Positions 1-9,343 of a stretch of DNA of 64,000 nucleotides are shown piece after piece. Below the pieces are notes generated by a model. That model had not been told where the DNA came from. It was given only the letters and a program-made list of their open reading frames with translations, and made no database searches. Position 1 is the stretch's first letter; every line of letters starts with the position of its first letter. The stretch is from SIG452 sp045638525. Its GTDB lineage: Bacteria > Bacillota > Clostridia > UMGS1840. Both the position numbers and the translations under genes were made by a program. The stretch spans positions 65,960 through 129,959 of the forward strand of contig JAZUBQ010000020.1 of the NCBI GenBank assembly GCA_045638525.1, given 5' to 3'.

Positions 1-249
1 ACCACGGATAAATCGGTTCACACCGGGAAGTTCAGAAATCATTCGGGTATAGGCGGCCATCAGAATATGAATCATTCCAAAAGATTTCATACCTTCTGCC
101 CGTTTTTGTCGAATCAATTCTTCGCATTTTTTTATATTGACAGTAGCTGCAAACTGATTGGAGGCTCCGTTACGGTTTGGCATAATAAACGCAGCAACAG
201 CATCCATCGCAGTTCCGCTTTTAATTCTTCTTCCTTCTTTTCGATGCAT
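1..249 (-). CDS. 2-oxo acid dehydrogenase E2-like acyltransferase domain protein, N-terminal part
   Basis: The 83 codons seen run from the ATG at 249 to the window edge, so the 3' end is missing. The peptide starts MHRKEGRRIKSGTAMDAV and contains NIKKCEELIRQKRAEG and a stretch ending PGVNRFIRG. This pattern is known from small clostridial proteins that consist only of a chloramphenicol-acetyltransferase-like E2 catalytic domain, without a lipoyl domain. Their physiological substrate is not known to me. An AGAGAGG ribosome site lies about 11 nt upstream of the ATG. The gene is divergent from folT and probably uses the promoter at 342-370. The family call comes from recognition of the N-terminus only. 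Confidence 0.6.
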   Translation of the reverse strand, partial: MHRKEGRRIKSGTAMDAVAAFIMPNRNGASNQFAATVNIKKCEELIRQKRAEGMKSFGMIHILMAAYTRMISELPGVNRFIRG

Positions 250-341
250 AGGGAGAATACCTCTCTGTTATTATTTTATAGTTATCATCAATTCTGTCGT
301 TTTAGATAGAATTGTGATGTTTTTGTGAACTTTATGTGAAC

Positions 342-370
342 AGTATAACATAAAAAATGACAAAAAACAA
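342..370 (-). promoter_or_regulatory. Possible promoter of the E2-like gene, with phased TGTGA repeats
   Basis: Read on the minus strand, TTGTTT and TATACT are separated by 17 bp. Just downstream, plus-strand TGTGA occurs at 313, 324 and 335, exactly 11 bp apart, which resembles an operator. The -35 box is weak. Confidence 0.4.
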
Positions 371-439
371 GTATAAATACAAGAAAAAACCAAAAATAGC
401 CGATTCTTTTTGTTTTTGGCTGAAAATTGTTGCAATCTA

Positions 440-468
440 TTGACAAAATTTCTCAGAAGGTGTATGAT
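440..468 (+). promoter_or_regulatory. Promoter of the riboswitch-folT-folC unit
   Basis: TTGACA (440-445) and TATGAT (463-468) are separated by 17 bp. Transcription would start near 475, about 25 nt before the riboswitch aptamer. Confidence 0.8.
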
Positions 469-498
469 AACAAAAGAACAAATTGTTGTTCCAAGATA

Positions 499-604
499 AG
501 CAGAGTAGGAGATAATGCGTCAAGTGAGAAGGGGACGGGAAGTTGCCTCTTTTACGAAAGATTTTACTGAAAAATCTGCGATGTTATTTCCGCATTCCGT
601 TGCT
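499..604 (+). ncRNA. Tetrahydrofolate (THF) riboswitch
   Basis: The leader carries the conserved segments of the THF aptamer in order: GAGTAG (503-508), TGCGTCAAGTG (516-526), GGGACGGGAAGTTGCC (532-547), ACGAAA and GCG, then CGCATTCCGTTGCT (591-604). AGCA (499-502) can pair with TGCT (601-604), and AATGCG (514-519) with CGCATT (591-596). The next genes are a folate transporter component and folylpolyglutamate synthase, the expected regulon. A short GC-rich hairpin with a T-rich tail at 619-650 is the likely expression platform, so folate should switch the genes off. Confidence 0.88.
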
Positions 605-618
605 ACAAAAGAATACAT

Positions 619-650
619 TGCCGATGACGGCATTTTAGTTTCCTTTTTGT
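619..650 (+). terminator. Short hairpin with T-rich tail, likely riboswitch expression platform
   Basis: TGCCG (619-623) pairs with CGGCA (628-632) around an ATGA loop and is followed by TTTTAGTTTCCTTTTT. The stem is only 5 bp, so this could be a weak terminator. It lies 15 nt past the THF aptamer. Confidence 0.45.
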
Positions 651-678
651 AGTGTTGGTACAAGAAAGGATTTTTTTT

Positions 679-1194
679 ATGTCAAAAAACAAACAAACCA
701 GACGTTTGGTTTATCTTTCATTGCTGATTGCAATGAATATTGTATTTGTGCGGCTTTTATCATTTCAAACACCGGTTACCCGATTGGATTTTGGATTTGT
801 TCCTATTTCGTTGGCAGGAGCTTTGTTTGGTCCGTTTTGGGGTGGCATAACCGGAGGCGTGGCTGATATTTTGGGGATGCTGGTGAACTCCAAAGGAATG
901 GCATATTTTTTTCCTTGGACAATCAATGCGATTTTACACGGTTTTTTTTACGGCATATTTTTGTATCGAAAACCCAAAACCTGGCTTCGTATCGGCAGTT
1001 GTGCCATCACACAGGGGATTTTTGTGAATCTTATTTTGGGAAGTATCTGGGGAACTCTTTACCGTGGTAATTGGGAGTTGTTTTTTGTTGTGTTCTGGGA
1101 GCGTTTTCTGGTGATTCTTGTTACTGTTCCCGTTCAGATTTTTGTGATTCGTCTTTTGTGCCGGGCTTTAAAATCCCAAATCAAAGAGCTGTGA
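679..1194 (+). CDS. folT: Folate ECF transporter substrate-binding (S) component FolT
   Basis: A 171-residue integral membrane protein, the S component that captures folate and docks on a shared ECF energizing module (EcfA, EcfA', EcfT) encoded elsewhere. Visible are about five to six hydrophobic segments and the family-typical start of the core, RLDFGFVPISLAGALFGP, followed by a glycine-rich GGITGGVADILG stretch. The ATG at 679 is chosen over the GTG at 652 because AGAAAGGA lies 8 nt before it. It sits directly under a THF riboswitch and 15 nt before folC, so transport and polyglutamylation of folate are controlled together. Confidence 0.85.
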   Translation: MSKNKQTRRLVYLSLLIAMNIVFVRLLSFQTPVTRLDFGFVPISLAGALFGPFWGGITGGVADILGMLVNSKGMAYFFPWTINAILHGFFYGIFLYRKPKTWLRIGSCAITQGIFVNLILGSIWGTLYRGNWELFFVVFWERFLVILVTVPVQIFVIRLLCRALKSQIKEL

Positions 1195-1209
1195 TTATAT
1201 GGAGGTTCT

Positions 1210-2460
1210 ATGAAAAAACAAGATTTTGTACAGTATGCAAACAGTTTTCAAACAGTAATCAACTTGGGATTGGAGAGAATTTCCAAGTTGTTGGAATGTG
1301 TGGATAATCCTCAAAATAAACTTTCGGTGATTCATGTTGCGGGAACAAACGGAAAAGGCTCCGTTTGTTCCTTTTTGCAATCTATTATGACTGCTTCCGG
1401 AAAAAAAACAGGTAAATTTATTTCTCCGAATATGCTTCGTGTTAATGAAAGAATCAGTGTGGATGGGATTGATATTTCAGATGATGATTTAAATCGATTA
1501 TTAAAAAAAATCGAGGAATCAGTTCCCAAGGTAAAAAAAGAGACCGGTGAAATTCCATCTCAATTTGAAATCTGGACAGCAGTTGCATTTTGTTATTTTT
1601 TAGAACAGCAATGCGATATTGTAATTTTAGAAACCGGACTTGGTGGAAGATTTGATGCAACAAATGTAGTGGAACAGCCATTGGCTACTGTCATTTGCAG
1701 AATTGCTGTTGACCATGTTTCGTTTTTGGGGGATACCCTTTCAAAGATTGCCTATGAAAAAGCGGGCATCATTAAAGATAACTGTCCTTTGGTAACGTTA
1801 CCGCAAGATAAGGAAGCTTTGGATGTATTAATCCGATGTGCTGAAGACAAAAACGCGGAATTCACAATAACTTCATCACCTGAGATTTTTGCTCCAAAAG
1901 GGCAGTGCGAAGTGTTTTCCTATAAACATCTTTCCAATCTGGTGTGTGGAATCAGCGGATATCATCAGATTGAAAATGCCTGTCTGGCTGTTGAAACGGC
2001 AGTTTTATTAGGTGTGCCTGACGATGCAATTATGTATGGAGTTCAAAACGCACGACATATCGGCAGATTAGAACGTGTTTGTGACGATATTTTGTTTGAT
2101 GGGGCACATAATTTCAATGGAATGTCTGCTTTGAAATTCAGTCTGGAACGTTACTATCCGGATGTGGATAAAATCTTTGTTTCGGCTTTTATGAAAGATA
2201 AGGAAATTGAAGAAAGCTTAGCCTTGTTTTCCGGTGAAACATTTTATTTTACAAGTGTGAAAAACAATGAGCGCTCCGAAACTGCTGAAAATTTATGTAG
2301 TATCGCTGAAAAAGTCGGAATTGTAGGAACTGCATATAACGATTTGAAAACTGCAGTTTCTGATGCAAAAAAGACAAAAAAATTGATTGTTGTCTGCGGT
2401 TCGTTATATTTATATCTCGATTTGTGGGATGTTTTACAAAATAAACCGAAAGAAATCTAA
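1210..2460 (+). CDS. folC: Folylpolyglutamate synthase / dihydrofolate synthase
   Basis: Cytosolic Mur-ligase-fold enzyme of 416 residues that adds glutamate to folates, trapping them in the cell, and in many bacteria also makes dihydrofolate. The P-loop AGTNGKGS is at residues 44-51. KFISPNMLRVNERI, ETGLGGRFDATNVV and the C-terminal-domain motif DGAHNFNG are all typical. GGAGG at 1201-1205 supports the ATG start. It follows folT by 15 nt and is the second gene of the riboswitch operon. No folP, folE or folK is nearby, which fits a salvage role. Confidence 0.9.
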   Translation: MKKQDFVQYANSFQTVINLGLERISKLLECVDNPQNKLSVIHVAGTNGKGSVCSFLQSIMTASGKKTGKFISPNMLRVNERISVDGIDISDDDLNRLLKKIEESVPKVKKETGEIPSQFEIWTAVAFCYFLEQQCDIVILETGLGGRFDATNVVEQPLATVICRIAVDHVSFLGDTLSKIAYEKAGIIKDNCPLVTLPQDKEALDVLIRCAEDKNAEFTITSSPEIFAPKGQCEVFSYKHLSNLVCGISGYHQIENACLAVETAVLLGVPDDAIMYGVQNARHIGRLERVCDDILFDGAHNFNGMSALKFSLERYYPDVDKIFVSAFMKDKEIEESLALFSGETFYFTSVKNNERSETAENLCSIAEKVGIVGTAYNDLKTAVSDAKKTKKLIVVCGSLYLYLDLWDVLQNKPKEI

Positions 2461-2477
2461 AATTCCTTGAAAAAAGC

Positions 2478-2506
2478 TTGCAATATTAACATTTTTTTGT
2501 TATAAT
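2478..2506 (+). promoter_or_regulatory. Promoter of the smc operon
   Basis: TTGCAA (2478-2483) and TATAAT (2501-2506) are separated by 17 bp, in the 107-nt gap between folC and smc. Confidence 0.75.
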
Positions 2507-2567
2507 TATCTGATACGGAATTAAAAATCTTTTACGGTTTGATTTTATGAAGGGATAGCCTGTATTT

Positions 2568-5500
2568 ATGTATTTGAAAACCATTGAATTAAACGGATTC
2601 AAATCCTTTCCAGATAAAACAGTATTAGACTTTACCAGTGGCGTAACCACCATCGTTGGCCCTAACGGTAGCGGAAAAAGTAATATTTCCGATGCAATCC
2701 GATGGGTTTTGGGGGAATCACGGGCAAAGTCTCTTCGTGGCGGAAATATGCAGGATGTTATTTTTTCAGGAACCACCCGAAGAAAACCAATGAATTTTGC
2801 CGAGGTATCGGTTACGATTGATAATTCTGATCACGCATTGCAAATCGATTTTGATGAGGTTATGGTTACACGGCGGGTTTATCGTTCAGGAGAAGGGGAG
2901 TATTTCATTAACAAATCTCCCTGCCGAATGAAAGACATCAACGAGTTGTTTATGGATACCGGATTGGGACGTGATGGTTATTCTATTGTTGGGCAAGGGA
3001 AAATTGATGAGATTATTTCCGGTAAACCGCAGGAACGTCGTAATTTTTTTGAAGAAGCGGCAGGAATTTCAAAATACCGTCATAAAAAAGATGAAGCAGA
3101 ACGGAAACTTGCTCAAACAAATGATAACTTGATTCGGTTAAATGACATTTTAACAGAACTGGGGCAACGTCTTCCCGGTTTGGAAAAATCCTCTAAAAAA
3201 GCTGTAATGTTTTTAGGATTGAAGGAAGAACTTAAACAACTGGAAATTCGGTATTGGTGTCGTTATCTGCAAGAATATCGTGGAAGACTTTTAGAATTAG
3301 AGCAAAAAAAAGTTCGTCTTTGTGAAGAAATTCAAGAGTCAAATAAAAAAATTGAAGCATTGGATCAGCAAGCGTTGCTTTTGGTACAAAAACGTCGGGA
3401 AGCTGATTTGTTAAGTGAAGAATTTCATAAAAAGGAAAAGAACTTTGAATATAATATTGCTGCATTTGAAAATCAGATTACTCTCTATGAATTAGAAATT
3501 CAGAGAAATTTGCAAGACATTGAGCGTCTGAAACATGAAAAAGAGTTGGATCAATCAAAACTCAATCGCTATGACGCTCTTTTGTCTGACCGTTCTGAAA
3601 AAATTAATCAGCTTCAGACAAATAAGAGAAATCTTCAAATTGAAATGGAAAGTTTTTCTGCGTTGCAAAATGACATCGCACAGATTCAACGTGAAATAGA
3701 AGCTTTAAAACACGAATTGGAAACAAGCCGTCAAAATCGTTCGGAACTAACTGTTGTCCGAAATACCAAACAAGGGAAGGCAATGTATCTTTCAGAAATG
3801 GAAAAAAATTATGAAGGATATCAAAAAAGTGTAAAAGAACTGTTTTTTGCTTCCAATAGCGGTCAACTTTCGGATGCTGTGTTGCATGGAACGTTAGCAG
3901 ATATTATCAAAGCAGATAAAAAAACTGCACTTGCATTTGATGCAGTGTTGGGGAATTCCTTACAAAATGTTGTTGTAAACGACGAGAAAGATGCAAAAAA
4001 AGCGATCGAGTATCTGAAAAAGAACGAACTTGGTCGAGTGACGTTTTTACCTGTTGAAACAATTAAAGAACGGGAATTTGATTTTGGGTCTGCTCTTTTG
4101 GAACCGGGAGTTATCGGGAAAGCGGTTGATTTGTTAACCTATCAACCTCGGTTTCATGGAATTATTTCAAGTTTGCTTGGTAAAACCTTGATTGTAGATT
4201 CTTATCAGACAGCGGGAGATTTGTCACGCAAATATCGTCAAAGCTTCCGTATTGTAACCTTAAGCGGAGAAGTGTTTAACGCCGGCGGTTCCATTGTGGG
4301 CGGTCATATTTTAAAGGCAACCGGATTTTTATCGAAAAGTGCTACCATCCGTGAAATGAACGAAGAGATTAAACAGATTGATAAAACGTTGATTTCGATG
4401 GTAGAGACGGAACAACAGATAGGGCTTCAGATTGAGGAAAAAACCTTGGCAATGGAGAAGCTTTCTGAAGGACTGTCTGAACTGAATCAAAAAAAAGCAT
4501 ATCTTTCTTTTTTGGAAGAAGGAATTTTTGAGGAAATTGAGCATCAAAAAAATGTGCTGACCGAAAAGGAAGAATACGAACATAGCCTTAGAAAAAAAGA
4601 ACAAAACATCTCAGCTTTGATTCAGAAAAACGAGGCGTTGGCTGAGGATGTTGAATTTAAAAAAGAACAGATTAATCAGGAAAAAGTACATTTAAAAGCT
4701 ACCATTTCGGAACTTAGCGAAATTCATTTGCAAAAAGCATCTATGGAAGATGACTTTTCAAAACAGCAGGAAGAACAAAAGAAGGCACGGGAAGAATTGT
4801 TATCTTTGGAACAAGAACTTTCCAAATTCACGGTTAAATGTGAAAAAATTCAGTCTGATATTGAAATTTATACCCAGAATTTGTGGGATAGTTACGAACT
4901 CACATATTCTCAAGGTATGGAACTGATTTCGATCGAAGAATCCGATGAAGCAACTGATAAAAAGCAAATCCAGGAGTTGAAGAGCAAAATACGGTCTTTG
5001 GGTGATGTGAATTTATCTTCTGTGGAAGAGTATCAGGAAGTGAATGAACGTTATACCTTTATGAAATCCCAGGAGGAAGACCTTCTGAAAGGGAAAAAAG
5101 AACTGGAAGAGCTGATTGTGGATATGCTCACGGTAATGAAGACAGATTTCGAAACTCAGTTTTTAAAAATCGGAGAAAATTTTAAAGAAACGTTTCGTGC
5201 ATTGTTTAATGGTGGAACTGCATCTTTAAAATTGATTGAACCTGAGAATGTATTGGAAAGCGGAATTGATATCATTGTTCAGCCTCCCGGGAAAAAACTG
5301 GAGAGTATTTCTTTGCTATCCGGTGGAGAAAAAGCGTTCACTGCCATCGCACTCTTATTTTCAGTTTTGAGCTTAAAGCCACTGCCTTTTTGTGTGTTTG
5401 ATGAAATTGAAGCTGCACTGGATGAAGTGAATGTATATCGCTTTGCCGATTATATCAAAAGCTATAAACACAATACACAATTTATATTGGTATCCCATCG

Positions 5501-5609
5501 AAGAGGTACCATGGAAAATGCAGATACTTTGTATGGAGTAACCATGCAGGAAAAAGGGGTATCCAAGTTGGTATCTTTAAAAATGAAGGATGTTATTTTG
5601 GAAGAATAA
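2568..5609 (+). CDS. smc: Chromosome partition protein SMC (short-armed)
   Basis: ATPase of the bacterial condensin complex; it dimerizes and organizes the chromosome with ScpA and ScpB. N-terminal head with GPNGSGKSN (about residues 32-40), first coiled-coil arm (about 170-425), hinge (about 430-580, with LGRVTFLP and FNAGGSIVGG), second arm, then the signature LLSGGEKAFTAIAL (about 917) and Walker B CVFDEIEAALDE. The total of 1013 residues is roughly 170 short of the usual 1180-1190, and the loss is spread over both arms. GAAGGGA about 12 nt upstream supports the start. ftsY follows after 13 nt, a common pairing. Confidence 0.95.
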   Translation: MYLKTIELNGFKSFPDKTVLDFTSGVTTIVGPNGSGKSNISDAIRWVLGESRAKSLRGGNMQDVIFSGTTRRKPMNFAEVSVTIDNSDHALQIDFDEVMVTRRVYRSGEGEYFINKSPCRMKDINELFMDTGLGRDGYSIVGQGKIDEIISGKPQERRNFFEEAAGISKYRHKKDEAERKLAQTNDNLIRLNDILTELGQRLPGLEKSSKKAVMFLGLKEELKQLEIRYWCRYLQEYRGRLLELEQKKVRLCEEIQESNKKIEALDQQALLLVQKRREADLLSEEFHKKEKNFEYNIAAFENQITLYELEIQRNLQDIERLKHEKELDQSKLNRYDALLSDRSEKINQLQTNKRNLQIEMESFSALQNDIAQIQREIEALKHELETSRQNRSELTVVRNTKQGKAMYLSEMEKNYEGYQKSVKELFFASNSGQLSDAVLHGTLADIIKADKKTALAFDAVLGNSLQNVVVNDEKDAKKAIEYLKKNELGRVTFLPVETIKEREFDFGSALLEPGVIGKAVDLLTYQPRFHGIISSLLGKTLIVDSYQTAGDLSRKYRQSFRIVTLSGEVFNAGGSIVGGHILKATGFLSKSATIREMNEEIKQIDKTLISMVETEQQIGLQIEEKTLAMEKLSEGLSELNQKKAYLSFLEEGIFEEIEHQKNVLTEKEEYEHSLRKKEQNISALIQKNEALAEDVEFKKEQINQEKVHLKATISELSEIHLQKASMEDDFSKQQEEQKKAREELLSLEQELSKFTVKCEKIQSDIEIYTQNLWDSYELTYSQGMELISIEESDEATDKKQIQELKSKIRSLGDVNLSSVEEYQEVNERYTFMKSQEEDLLKGKKELEELIVDMLTVMKTDFETQFLKIGENFKETFRALFNGGTASLKLIEPENVLESGIDIIVQPPGKKLESISLLSGGEKAFTAIALLFSVLSLKPLPFCVFDEIEAALDEVNVYRFADYIKSYKHNTQFILVSHRRGTMENADTLYGVTMQEKGVSKLVSLKMKDVILEE

Positions 5610-5622
5610 AGGAGAAAAAACT

Positions 5623-6528
5623 ATGTTTTTTATTGATAAATTTAAACGTGGAATTGAAAAAACGAAAAAAGCAATGACCGAAGGGATTAATAATGCTTTT
5701 AAAATTTTCAAAAAAATAGACGAAGAATTGTATGATGAGTTAGAGGAAGTTTTGATTTTATCCGATATCAGTGCGGAAAGTGCTGCGTATATTATCGGTG
5801 AGCTTCGTAAACATGTGAAAGAAAAACGTCTGACCGAAGCAGATGAAGTGAAGAAGGAAATCAAATCCATTATTTCTGATATCTTATCTCCTGACCATGC
5901 ATTAAAAAAGGAAAACAAACCTTACATTATGATTTTGGTTGGTGTTAACGGTGCAGGAAAAACAACCACAGCAGGTAAACTTGCGCATCAATTTGCGAAA
6001 GAAGGAAAATCTGTGATTTTAGCTGCTGCGGATACGTTCCGTGCTGCTGCAACCGAACAGCTTCAAGTTTGGGCAGAACGAAGCGGTGCAGATTTTTTCT
6101 GTGGAGAAGCAGAGCAAGATCCGGCGTCTGTTGTATATCAGGCTGCTGAACATTTGAAACGCACCGGTAAAGATGTACTGATTTGTGATACAGCCGGACG
6201 TTTGCAGACAAAAAAAGGTCTGATGGATGAACTTTCCAAAATGCACCGTATTTTAAAACAACAGACCGGAGCAGATTTTATTGAATCTTTATTGGTGGTA
6301 GAAGCAGCAACCGGTCAGAATGCATTGCAGCAGGCACAGAGCTTTTCCGAAGCTGCAGGACTTACCGGACTTATTCTGACAAAACTGGATGGAACCGCCA
6401 AAGGTGGCGTGATTATTCCTTTGGTACAAAAAACAGGGCTTCCCGTTAAATTGGTTGGCGTTGGCGAACAGTTGGAAGATTTGATGGACTTTGATCCTGT
6501 TTCTTATGCAGAAGAATTATTTGACTAA
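5623..6528 (+). CDS. ftsY: Signal recognition particle receptor FtsY
   Basis: GTPase of the SRP pathway that docks SRP-ribosome complexes at the membrane for co-translational insertion. An N domain (about 1-100) precedes the G domain with GVNGAGKTTTAGK (from 107), DTAGR (189) and TKLDGTAKGG (253). At 301 residues it lacks the acidic A domain of E. coli FtsY, as is usual in Firmicutes. The usual Asp of the LDATTGQNA motif is Glu here (VEAATGQNA). The ATG at 5623 is preferred to the upstream 5590 start because AAAGGAGA lies just before it and the latter would overlap smc. ffh is not in the window. Confidence 0.95.
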   Translation: MFFIDKFKRGIEKTKKAMTEGINNAFKIFKKIDEELYDELEEVLILSDISAESAAYIIGELRKHVKEKRLTEADEVKKEIKSIISDILSPDHALKKENKPYIMILVGVNGAGKTTTAGKLAHQFAKEGKSVILAAADTFRAAATEQLQVWAERSGADFFCGEAEQDPASVVYQAAEHLKRTGKDVLICDTAGRLQTKKGLMDELSKMHRILKQQTGADFIESLLVVEAATGQNALQQAQSFSEAAGLTGLILTKLDGTAKGGVIIPLVQKTGLPVKLVGVGEQLEDLMDFDPVSYAEELFD

Positions 6529-6561
6529 AATTGTGCGATCTCTAAAAAGGAGCGAAGCAAA

Positions 6562-9333
6562 ATGAATGACGGAATCAAAAAAGTATTACCCAGATTAATT
6601 GTCGGTATTTTTGCTGTAATACTGGTTGTTGCAGCGATTGTTGGTTATCGCTTTTATATGGAGTATGTTCAGGTGAAAGAAATTGGAGAAAATTTTGTTA
6701 GTGTGTTTTCTCAAAACCTGATTACAAAAATGTCAGTGCAGGTTATCAGCTTTTTTGTGGTATTTTTATTGATTTTTTCTACATTTCTGAAAATTCGGAG
6801 TACCATGTTGAAAGTTGATGTCAGCTTTGAATTTTTAAAAAAGAAATTTCCTTTATGTATCCTTTCAATCGTGTTTGCTTTTTTTGCAAGTAATTTTATT
6901 AAGGATGCGGTGTATACTCGCTTTTTAATGTTTTCCAATGCAAGCGAGTGGGGAATGAGTGATCCTGTTTTTGGTCAGGATTTATCGTACTATGTGTTAA
7001 TTCGTCCGTTTGTGATGTCTTTATTTGACAGTTTGATTGGTGTGGTTATTTTCATTTCTATTCTGACAGCTATTGTTTACTTTTTGTTGTATTCAAAATT
7101 AGGATTAACGAATCTAAAAGAGCTTGTGTCCAATAAAAGAATTATGGGACATATTATATTTAATATTTTAGTGATTTTTTTGATTCGTATTCTGTGTTAT
7201 AAATTCCGTGCAGAAGATATTTTATATGCTGATTTTAGCGGCTTGTTTGGCGCAGGTTTTACGGATATTAACATCTGGCTGAAGTATTATCGTTTTGCAC
7301 CTTATTTGCTGGCAGGTATCATTCTTTTTATTTTGATTTTTCTGTGGAAGGGAAAAGTGAAATTTTCACTGTATACTGCTCTTATTTTCCCGGTTGTCTT
7401 TGTTGCAGTAGGTGCCAGTGCTATGATGACTCAGTATTTCCATGTGCAACCTGCAGAGGTGCAAGTGGAAGCACCTTATATCAGCCATCATATTGATGCT
7501 ACCCGTTATGCGTATGGTCTGGATAAAATTTCTGATCGGGAATTTCCTGTGGATAATACTTTGACTCAACAGGATTTAGAGTCTGAAAAAGCAACCCTGG
7601 AAAACATTCGTATCATTGACTATAATTCAACAAAAACCATTTTGGGTCAGCTTCAAGGACTCAGAAATTACTATGAATTTATGGATATGGATATCGCTGC
7701 TTATCAAATTGACGGTGCGAAAAAGCCCATTATTTTATCTGCCAGAGAATTGAAAAAAGATAAAAATTCGCCCACCACACAAAACTACAGCAATGATAAA
7801 ATGCGTTTTACTCATGGATATGGTGTGGTAGCATCTCCGGTGAATGAAGTAACCTCTGAAGGACATCCGGTTCTTTATGTTAAGGATATTCCCTTATCTT
7901 CCGATATTACAGAACTTAAAATCACAGAGCCCAGAATTTACTATGGGGAATATAAAGACGATTATTCCATCGTTAATACCACCATCAAGGAATTTGATTA
8001 TCTGGAAGATGAAACCAACGTAGAAACCGTGTATCAGGGGAAAGCCGGAATCCCGTTGAACTTTGTGAATCGTGCATTGTTTTCACTTCATTATCAGGAT
8101 TATCAGTTGCTGGTATCTAAATTTATCACTCCCGACAGTAAAATTTTGATGAATAAAAACGTAATTGATCGTGTGAAAATTGCTGCACCGTTTTTAACAT
8201 TTGATGAAAAGCCTTATCTTTTGATTACAAAAGAAGGTCGTTTGAAATGGATTGTGGATGCTTATACCACCACCGATGAGTTTCCTTATGCACAGCCTTA
8301 TAACAGCGATTATAACTATATCCGAAATTCGGCGAAAGCGGTTGTTGATGCATATGATGGTACGGTGGAACTTTATATTACCGATCGGAATGACCCGTTG
8401 ATTCTGGTATATGAACGTATTTATCCGAACGCTTTTATGGATACTCCCATTCCGGATGACTTACAATATAGTATTCGTTATCCTGAATCCTACTTTAAGA
8501 TTCAGGCAGATATGTTAAAGCGTTACCATACAACTGATACCACAACATTTTATAATCGTTCCGACATCTGGGAAATTGCTTATGAAATGTATTCTGATTC
8601 TCCGGGACAAAACGGAAATACCAACGAGATTTCTGATAAAAAACGGGTGGAACCTTATTACAATATGATGAAAATTAACGACAGCGTAGATTTGGTATTG
8701 ATGCTGCCGTTCACCATTAGCGATAAAGATAATATGGTTTCCTGGTTAGCTGCCGGCTCAGACGGAGATTCCTATGGGGAGCTGACACTCTATAAGTTCC
8801 CCAAAGGGAAAAATGTGTATGGTCCTCTGCAAATCGAAAAACGAATTAATTCTAACACGGAAATTTCACAGATGATGACACTTTGGGGTTCCGGTGGTTC
8901 TTCTGTTATACGAGGAAATATGATTACAATTCCGGTGAAAAATTCGCTGATTTATGTTGAGCCGATTTATATTACTTCCGGAAAAAATACTTTCCCGGAA
9001 TTAAAAATGGTGATTGCTGCCTATGACAACAAAATTTCCATTGAGCCGACTTTGGCGCAGGCTTTGGATACTTTGTTCAAAGGAACACCTTCCATTATGC
9101 CGCCTGTGGAGGAAAATGAAATATTGTCTGAGCCGTCAGTTACTGAACCGGAACAGCCGATTTCCACACCGGAGTTGCCTTCTGATGATATTGCAAAGGT
9201 AAGTGATGCTTTTCAAAAAGTTCAGGATGCTTCCAAAGCAAACGACTGGGAAGCGTTCGGTAAAGCAATGAAGGAAATGGAATCTGTTATCGAAGAACTC
9301 AATCAAAAAAATAACAATAAGCAAACTAATTAA
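6562..9333 (+). CDS. UPF0182 family membrane protein (COG1615)
   Basis: A 923-residue membrane protein of unknown function. The first third (about residues 10-290) holds around seven strongly hydrophobic segments. A large non-cytoplasmic region of about 580 residues follows, with the family motifs EVQVEAPYISHHIDATRYAYGL, PILYVKDIP-like VLYVKDIPL, PRIYYGE and DKKRVEPYYNMMK. The C-terminus has a Pro/Glu-rich linker (about 850-880) and a short helix (AKVSDAFQKVQDASKANDWEAFG region) typical of the family. AAAAGGAGCG precedes the ATG. It lies 33 nt after ftsY and 10 nt before the next gene, so it is part of the smc operon. No enzymatic motif is visible. Confidence 0.9.
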   Translation: MNDGIKKVLPRLIVGIFAVILVVAAIVGYRFYMEYVQVKEIGENFVSVFSQNLITKMSVQVISFFVVFLLIFSTFLKIRSTMLKVDVSFEFLKKKFPLCILSIVFAFFASNFIKDAVYTRFLMFSNASEWGMSDPVFGQDLSYYVLIRPFVMSLFDSLIGVVIFISILTAIVYFLLYSKLGLTNLKELVSNKRIMGHIIFNILVIFLIRILCYKFRAEDILYADFSGLFGAGFTDINIWLKYYRFAPYLLAGIILFILIFLWKGKVKFSLYTALIFPVVFVAVGASAMMTQYFHVQPAEVQVEAPYISHHIDATRYAYGLDKISDREFPVDNTLTQQDLESEKATLENIRIIDYNSTKTILGQLQGLRNYYEFMDMDIAAYQIDGAKKPIILSARELKKDKNSPTTQNYSNDKMRFTHGYGVVASPVNEVTSEGHPVLYVKDIPLSSDITELKITEPRIYYGEYKDDYSIVNTTIKEFDYLEDETNVETVYQGKAGIPLNFVNRALFSLHYQDYQLLVSKFITPDSKILMNKNVIDRVKIAAPFLTFDEKPYLLITKEGRLKWIVDAYTTTDEFPYAQPYNSDYNYIRNSAKAVVDAYDGTVELYITDRNDPLILVYERIYPNAFMDTPIPDDLQYSIRYPESYFKIQADMLKRYHTTDTTTFYNRSDIWEIAYEMYSDSPGQNGNTNEISDKKRVEPYYNMMKINDSVDLVLMLPFTISDKDNMVSWLAAGSDGDSYGELTLYKFPKGKNVYGPLQIEKRINSNTEISQMMTLWGSGGSSVIRGNMITIPVKNSLIYVEPIYITSGKNTFPELKMVIAAYDNKISIEPTLAQALDTLFKGTPSIMPPVEENEILSEPSVTEPEQPISTPELPSDDIAKVSDAFQKVQDASKANDWEAFGKAMKEMESVIEELNQKNNNKQTN

Positions 9334-9343
9334 AATAGCTGAT

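Noticed and set aside
67..309. 80-residue plus-strand ORF
   Set aside because: It is the antisense shadow of the E2-like gene and has no ribosome site or recognizable content.
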